Assembly (NCBI GenBank): GCA_030643515.1
Contig: DAOWLH010000046.1
Span: 1 to 10,500, forward strand
DNA: 10,500 nucleotides
Source of the DNA: Dehalococcoidia bacterium
Lineage (GTDB): Bacteria; Chloroflexota; Dehalococcoidia; Dehalococcoidales; DAOWLH01
Direction of reading: 5' to 3'
Positions 7,342 through 10,500 of the stretch are shown piece after piece. The notes under the pieces were generated by a model, which saw only the letters and a program-made list of their open reading frames with translations, ran no database searches and was not told where the DNA came from. The position numbers and the translations under genes were made by a program. Position 1 is the stretch's first letter. Every line of letters starts with the position of its first letter.

Positions 7342-8297
7342 TGGCCAGGAGAGGTTGCATGGGCTGCTCCTTTCCGGTGTTAATCATTGTCACTATTGTC
7401 TTCCTTGCTATTCTGATTGTTAGCTTTGCCGCTGGCCCCCTGGGCGAGAGCTTACTCGGCGATATAGGCCTGCCGGACTGGTTAAGTGTCCCCCGCCCGG
7501 AACCCGAACTGCCGGCAGAGACAGTTTTCCACATTTTTGGCTTTCCCATTACAAACAGCATTATCGCTGCCTGGGTTACTATCACCGTCCTTGTCGGCCT
7601 GTCCTACGCCGTTACCCGGCGCATGAAACTGATACCGGGGCGGTTGCAAGCCGCCTTTGAGTTCCTTATGGGCTGGCTCTACGACCTTTGCCGCAGCGTT
7701 GCCGGAGATGATAACGGCCGCAGGTTCTTCCCAATAGTAACCACCATATTTCTCTTTGTCGCCTTCAACGCCTGGCTGGCCCTGCTACCGGGCTATGGCT
7801 CGATAACAGTCCACACCGTCGAACATGAGGTACACCTGCTTCGCCCGGCAAATACCGATATCAATATGCCGCTGGCTCTGGCTCTGGTTTCCTTCGTTTT
7901 CGTTGAATTCTATGGATTGAAGAGGCTCGGCACTCGCTACATTGGCAAGTTCCTTAACTTCGGTGATTTCCGGCGAGGGGTAGGAAAAGCCTTCAAAGGC
8001 AACCCGAAGGAAGGCTTGCTGGGAATGTTTGCCGGAGGTATAGGTATCTTTACCGGTCTTCTGGAAGGCTTTACCGAATTCATTCGCATTATCAGTCTTA
8101 CCTTCAGACTTTTTGGGAATATGACTGCCGGTGAAATCCTGCTGCTGGTGGCCGCCTTCCTCATGCCGTGGCTCTTCGCTATTCCTTTCTACGGGCTGGA
8201 GCTGCTCATCGGCTTTATTCAGGCCCTTATTTTTGCCGGCCTTACTCTTATATTTGTTACCGTTGCCGTAGAACCTCACCACGAAGAGGCTCACTAG
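7341..8297 (+). CDS. atpB: F0F1 ATP synthase subunit a
   Basis: Membrane stator subunit forming the two proton half-channels against the c-ring. The essential arginine is R256 in ISLTFRLFGNMTAGEILL (251-268), equivalent to E. coli R210; GFIQALIFAGLTLIF (291-305) carries the conserved glutamine Q294. At 318 residues it is longer than the E. coli protein (271). The extra length lies partly in an N-terminal helix preceded by a two-cysteine motif (RGCMGCSFP, C6 and C9) and partly in a basic, Gly-rich loop at about 197-235. The start is GTG at 7341, with AAGGAG (7327-7332) eight bases upstream, overlapping the atpZ stop by one base. An ATG six codons further in (7359) is possible but would lose that spacing. 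The C-terminus is His/Glu rich (EPHHEEAH). Confidence 0.97.
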   Translation: MARRGCMGCSFPVLIIVTIVFLAILIVSFAAGPLGESLLGDIGLPDWLSVPRPEPELPAETVFHIFGFPITNSIIAAWVTITVLVGLSYAVTRRMKLIPGRLQAAFEFLMGWLYDLCRSVAGDDNGRRFFPIVTTIFLFVAFNAWLALLPGYGSITVHTVEHEVHLLRPANTDINMPLALALVSFVFVEFYGLKRLGTRYIGKFLNFGDFRRGVGKAFKGNPKEGLLGMFAGGIGIFTGLLEGFTEFIRIISLTFRLFGNMTAGEILLLVAAFLMPWLFAIPFYGLELLIGFIQALIFAGLTLIFVTVAVEPHHEEAH

Positions 8298-8332
8298 GGA
8301 AATTTTGATAAATTGTAGTTTATTATTTTTAC

Positions 8333-8344
8333 AAGGAGGTCTTT
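8333..8344 (+). promoter_or_regulatory. Strong translation initiation region of atpE
   Basis: The full AAGGAGGT anti-16S complement (8333-8340) lies at the optimal distance from ATG 8345. It is preceded by an A/T-rich, structure-poor stretch (8301-8332), unlike the flanking coding DNA. This resembles the enhancer-like leader of E. coli atpE, which raises subunit c synthesis above that of the other subunits. The function here is inferred from that parallel. Confidence 0.65.
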
Positions 8345-8575
8345 ATGGATGCTGAAGTAATGAAGATGCTGGCGATTGGCTTGGCGGTTGGCCTGGGAAT
8401 GCTCGGACCAGCCATAGGCCTGGGGCTAATCGGCTATTCTGCCCTGCAGGGAATAGCCCGCAACCCGGAGGCGAAAGGCCCCATATTTACCAACATGATT
8501 CTGGTGGCCGGCCTCACTGAGGCTATTGGAATCTACGTCCTTATTGTAGCCATACTTCTAGCTATGATCGTATAG
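8345..8575 (+). CDS. atpE: F0F1 ATP synthase subunit c
   Basis: Rotor-ring proteolipid of 76 residues: two transmembrane helices joined by the polar loop ALQGIARNPEAKGPI (33-47), the RNPE region that binds the central stalk. Helix 1 carries the Gly-rich GLAVGLGMLGPAIGLGLIG (12-30). Helix 2 carries the ion-binding carboxylate E59 in LTEAIGIYVL. The sodium signature (Gln four residues after the helix 1 proline, and Ser/Thr after the glutamate) is absent: these positions are L26 and A60. A proton-coupled ring is therefore predicted. The preceding ribosome site is the best in the operon, consistent with the many copies needed. Confidence 0.97.
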   Translation: MDAEVMKMLAIGLAVGLGMLGPAIGLGLIGYSALQGIARNPEAKGPIFTNMILVAGLTEAIGIYVLIVAILLAMIV

Positions 8576-8595
8576 CGGAAACGAGGAGGATTAAC

Positions 8596-8706
8596 ATGGG
8601 ACAAGATGGAATTCCACTATCTATGGGTATTATTATCGGGGCAGCCATATTCGGTGTTCTACTGGCTGCCGGGATGATTGTAATGGCAGTGCTTCTGGCT
8701 GCTTAA
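8596..8706 (+). CDS. 36-residue single-helix membrane protein in the atp operon
   Basis: I do not recognise this protein. An ATG at 8596 is preceded by AGGAGG (8584-8589) at a six-base spacing, as good as any other gene here. It opens a 37-codon frame that ends at TAA 8704-8706. The N-terminus is short and polar (MGQDGIPLSMG). Residues 10-36 are almost wholly hydrophobic (Ile, Leu, Val, Ala, Met, with Gly at 11, 15, 20 and 26), so it should be one membrane-spanning helix reaching the C-terminus. Small-residue spacing such as G11/G15 suggests helix packing. No carboxylate lies in the helix, so it is not a truncated subunit c able to carry ions. It lies 20 bases after atpE and 51 before atpF, on the same strand, so it is surely cotranscribed. 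A role in F0 assembly or as an accessory subunit is a guess from position alone. Confidence 0.72.
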   Translation: MGQDGIPLSMGIIIGAAIFGVLLAAGMIVMAVLLAA

Positions 8707-8757
8707 TTGTACGGAAACAATCTATATAGCTAGTATTTAATTAATAAGGATTGAAAT
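8707..8757 (+). other. A/T-rich spacer before atpF
   Basis: A 51-base gap, rich in A/T with small palindromes (CTATATAG, TTAATTAA). It supplies the ribosome site of atpF. A very weak promoter-like pair (TTGTAC and TAGTAT, 18 apart) can be found but is not convincing. No hairpin followed by a T run is present, so transcription should continue into atpF. Confidence 0.4.
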
Positions 8758-9267
8758 ATGGAAGGTCTAAGCAGCCTCGGTATTAACGTGCCGACGCTAA
8801 TAGCACAGATTGTTAACTTTGCCATTCTGTTTGCCCTGCTCTATCTGGTGGCCTATAAACCCATCATGAGGATGCTGGATGAACGTTCCAGACGAATAAA
8901 GGAAAGCATGGAGCAGACCGATCAAATCAGGGAACAGGCGGCTAAAGCAGAGCAGGAGACCGCCAGACGTATTGAGGAGGCTGGTAAAGAAGCACAGAAT
9001 ATAATAGGCCAGGCGGTGCAAGCCGGCGAGGAGGCCAAGCAGAAAACACGTGAAGATGCCCAAAAAGAGGGGGAAAAGCTCGTTACCCGGGCCCGCGCTG
9101 AGATTGACAGGGAGCGTGACGAGGCTATCGGTGAACTGCGCAAAGAATTCGCCGACTTAACCGTGCTGGCTGCCGGCAAAGTAATTGACCGTTCATTGGA
9201 TAAGGAAAAGCACCGCCGGCTTATCGAACAGGTGCTCGAAGAGAGCACCAGCCTGAAAGAGGGCTAG
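8758..9267 (+). CDS. atpF: F0F1 ATP synthase subunit b
   Basis: Peripheral stalk subunit of 169 residues that holds F1 against rotation. It has one N-terminal transmembrane helix (about 13-33, from LIAQIVNFAILFALLYLVAY) followed by the conserved YKPIMRMLDERSRRIKESME (33-52). A long charged coiled coil, rich in Glu/Lys/Gln/Ala, runs to about 130. The C-terminal segment FADLTVLAAGKVIDRSL (131-147) is the delta-binding end. The start ATG 8758 has AAGGA (8746-8750) seven bases upstream. Unlike subunit b' systems, only one b gene is seen before atpH, so the stalk is probably a homodimer. Confidence 0.96.
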   Translation: MEGLSSLGINVPTLIAQIVNFAILFALLYLVAYKPIMRMLDERSRRIKESMEQTDQIREQAAKAEQETARRIEEAGKEAQNIIGQAVQAGEEAKQKTREDAQKEGEKLVTRARAEIDRERDEAIGELRKEFADLTVLAAGKVIDRSLDKEKHRRLIEQVLEESTSLKEG

Positions 9268-9288
9268 CCTTTTGCCTGGAGAAATACA

Positions 9289-9822
9289 ATGGTGACTGGT
9301 TCCTACGCTCGGCGTTATGCTCAAGCTATCTTTGAGCTTGACGAGAAAGAGCACCTAGCTGAGTGGCAGTCTGACCTGGAGACGATTCTCGCTCTGGGTC
9401 AGGATGCAACTGTTGCCGCCTATTTGGAGAATCCCAAGATTCATTTTGAGGACAAGGCCAAAATACTCAAAGAAAGACTGGGCGGCATCCATCCGTTATT
9501 GCTCAACCTGATATATGTGCTGCTTACCAGGTCAAGGCTGGATATGTTGCCTGCTATCGCTGCCGAGTACCAGCACCTGGTTGATGAATACCAGGGTGTC
9601 GAGCGGGCTGATGTTACTTCGGCGGTGCCCCTGGACGATGAAGCCAGGCAAGGGTTGAGCCAGCGCCTCGGCAAGATACTGGGCAAGAAGGTCATAGTCG
9701 AGACGGAGCGTGTTGACCCGAGTCTTATTGGCGGTATAATTGTCAGGATTGCCGGTAAACTACTCGATGGCAGCACACGCAGTAAGCTGGATACTTTGAA
9801 GAAGGAGATAGCCAAGAAATAA
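9289..9822 (+). CDS. atpH: F0F1 ATP synthase subunit delta
   Basis: Connects the b stalk to the top of F1 (OSCP homologue). It has 177 residues, the usual length. The N-terminal helical domain begins with SYARRYAQAIFELDEK (5-20), and the family's C-terminal signature VDPSLIGGIIVRIAGKLLDG (142-161) continues into STRSKLDTLKKEI. The ATG at 9289 has GGAGA (9278-9282) six bases upstream and lies 21 bases after the atpF stop. atpA follows after 22 bases, giving the standard b-delta-alpha order. Confidence 0.96.
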   Translation: MVTGSYARRYAQAIFELDEKEHLAEWQSDLETILALGQDATVAAYLENPKIHFEDKAKILKERLGGIHPLLLNLIYVLLTRSRLDMLPAIAAEYQHLVDEYQGVERADVTSAVPLDDEARQGLSQRLGKILGKKVIVETERVDPSLIGGIIVRIAGKLLDGSTRSKLDTLKKEIAKK

Positions 9823-9830
9823 TAGCCAAC

Positions 9831-9847
9831 AGGAGGTGGGTTAGTTG
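9831..9847 (+). promoter_or_regulatory. Ribosome binding site and TTG start of atpA
   Basis: AGGAGG (9831-9836), an eight-base spacer ending in an in-frame TAG (9842-9844), then TTG (9845-9847). This decides the start, since no ATG or GTG with a ribosome site exists between the stop and the conserved N-terminus. Confidence 0.85.
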
Positions 9848-10500
9848 ACTAAGGGACAGGATATAGTTTCTGCAATCAAACAGCAGATTGAGCAGTTCGG
9901 TGTTCAGGTGGCTATGGTTGATGTGGGCACAGTGACTGAGGTCGGTGACGGCATTGCCCGCATACATGGGCTTTCCGGGGCTAAGTATAACGAGTTGCTC
10001 CAGTTCCCCGGTGAGGTTGTCGGCATTGCCCTGAACCTTGAAGAAGATAGCGTGGCCGCCGTTATCCTGGGTGATTACTCGGGAATTAAAGAGGGTGATG
10101 AAGTTCGGACTACCAACCGTATCGCCGAGGTGCCGGTTGGAAATGCCCTCATTGGCCGGGTGGTCGACCCACTGGGCCGCCCCCTGGATGGAAAGGGAAG
10201 TATCAAGGCGGATGGGACACGGCCACTTGAGAAGGTCGCTCCCAACGTAGTCGCCCGTAAGAAAGTGGATACCCCGGTACAGACGGGCATCAAAGCGATA
10301 GACAGCATGATTCCCATCGGCCGCGGACAGAGAGAGCTTATTATCGGCGACCGCTCCACCGGAAAGACGGCCATTGCCCTCGATGCCATCGTCAACCAGA
10401 AGGGCGGTGACCTGATTTGCATCTATGTCGCCATCGGGCAGAAGGCCTCCAAGGTGGCCCAGGTGGTAGCCAACCTGGAGGCTCACGGAGCCATGGAGCA
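9845..10500 (+). CDS. atpA: F0F1 ATP synthase subunit alpha, 3' end missing
   Basis: Non-catalytic nucleotide-binding subunit of the F1 hexamer. 218 full codons are visible before the right edge. The beta-barrel domain contains VGTVTEVGDGIARIHGLSGA (27-46). The nucleotide domain begins with VDTPVQTGIKAIDSMIPIGR (141-160), followed by the P-loop GDRSTGKT (168-175, Lys174) and ICIYVAIGQKASKVAQVV (191-208). Most alpha subunits have Gln where this P-loop has Ser171. The start is TTG at 9845: an in-frame TAG lies directly before it, AGGAGG (9831-9836) sits eight bases upstream, and the next in-frame ATG (codon 24) would cut off the N-terminal helix that binds delta. The rest of the subunit, including the arginine finger, is outside the window. 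Confidence 0.96.
   Translation, partial: MTKGQDIVSAIKQQIEQFGVQVAMVDVGTVTEVGDGIARIHGLSGAKYNELLQFPGEVVGIALNLEEDSVAAVILGDYSGIKEGDEVRTTNRIAEVPVGNALIGRVVDPLGRPLDGKGSIKADGTRPLEKVAPNVVARKKVDTPVQTGIKAIDSMIPIGRGQRELIIGDRSTGKTAIALDAIVNQKGGDLICIYVAIGQKASKVAQVVANLEAHGAME

Noticed and set aside
7067..7585. A 172-codon open frame on the minus strand
   Set aside because: It runs antisense across the atp promoter, atpZ and the start of atpB. Its composition is that of a reverse-strand shadow.
8305..8333. A possible promoter before atpE (TTGATA, 17 bases, TTTACA)
   Set aside because: The -10 is poor. The A/T-rich sequence is better explained as a translation leader.
8707..8736. A possible internal promoter before atpF (TTGTAC, 18 bases, TAGTAT)
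   Set aside because: Both boxes are weak and the match is expected by chance in an A/T-rich gap.
9743..10486. A 247-codon open frame on the minus strand
   Set aside because: It lies antisense to atpH and atpA, both confirmed by strong protein motifs. Its translation resembles no protein family and it has no ribosome site.
1..10500. CRISPR arrays, insertion sequences, tRNA or rRNA genes, phage genes
   Set aside because: None was found by reading. The window is almost fully covered by core genes with short gaps, and no direct repeats or terminal inverted repeats were noticed.

Overview
The window is a core housekeeping stretch of a bacterial chromosome. The gene order ppsA-dgt-dnaG-rpoD on one strand, facing away from a bifunctional-nuclease gene and an F-type ATP synthase operon, matches what I remember of the Dehalococcoidia (Chloroflexota), including Dehalococcoides. 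Protein details such as the DnaG zinc ribbon and the N-terminus of subunit a point the same way. The assignment rests on gene content and memory, not on a search. An uncultured, anaerobic Dehalococcoidia-like organism is the best guess.

Left block, minus strand (bases 1-6256, transcribed right to left): phosphoenolpyruvate synthase (ppsA), a dNTP triphosphohydrolase (dgt), DNA primase (dnaG) and the primary sigma factor (rpoD, cut by the left edge). ppsA and dgt share one base (TAATG), and dnaG and rpoD overlap by 26 bases. dnaG and rpoD form the replication/transcription core of the classical macromolecular synthesis operon. A near-consensus extended -10 promoter lies before ppsA. A perfect TATAAT lies so close to the dnaG ATG that the dnaG-rpoD message may be leaderless.

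Centre (6257-7116): a compact divergent promoter region (6298-6368) drives ppsA leftward and a DUF151 bifunctional nuclease gene rightward. The nuclease gene ends at a probable intrinsic terminator (7009-7043). A new promoter (7062-7091) follows, belonging to the ATP synthase operon.

Right block, plus strand (7117-10500): atpZ-like assembly factor, atpB (a), atpE (c), an unannotated 36-residue single-helix membrane protein with a strong ribosome binding site, atpF (b), atpH (delta) and the first 218 codons of atpA (alpha), which starts at TTG. The operon presumably continues with atpG, atpD and atpC to the right. Subunit c has the glutamate of a proton-type ring and lacks the sodium-ligand signature.

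No mobile element, CRISPR array, RNA gene or obvious repeat was seen. The item most likely to be undescribed is the small membrane protein between atpE and atpF (8596-8706). Next are the large insertion in the sigma factor and the possibly leaderless dnaG start.
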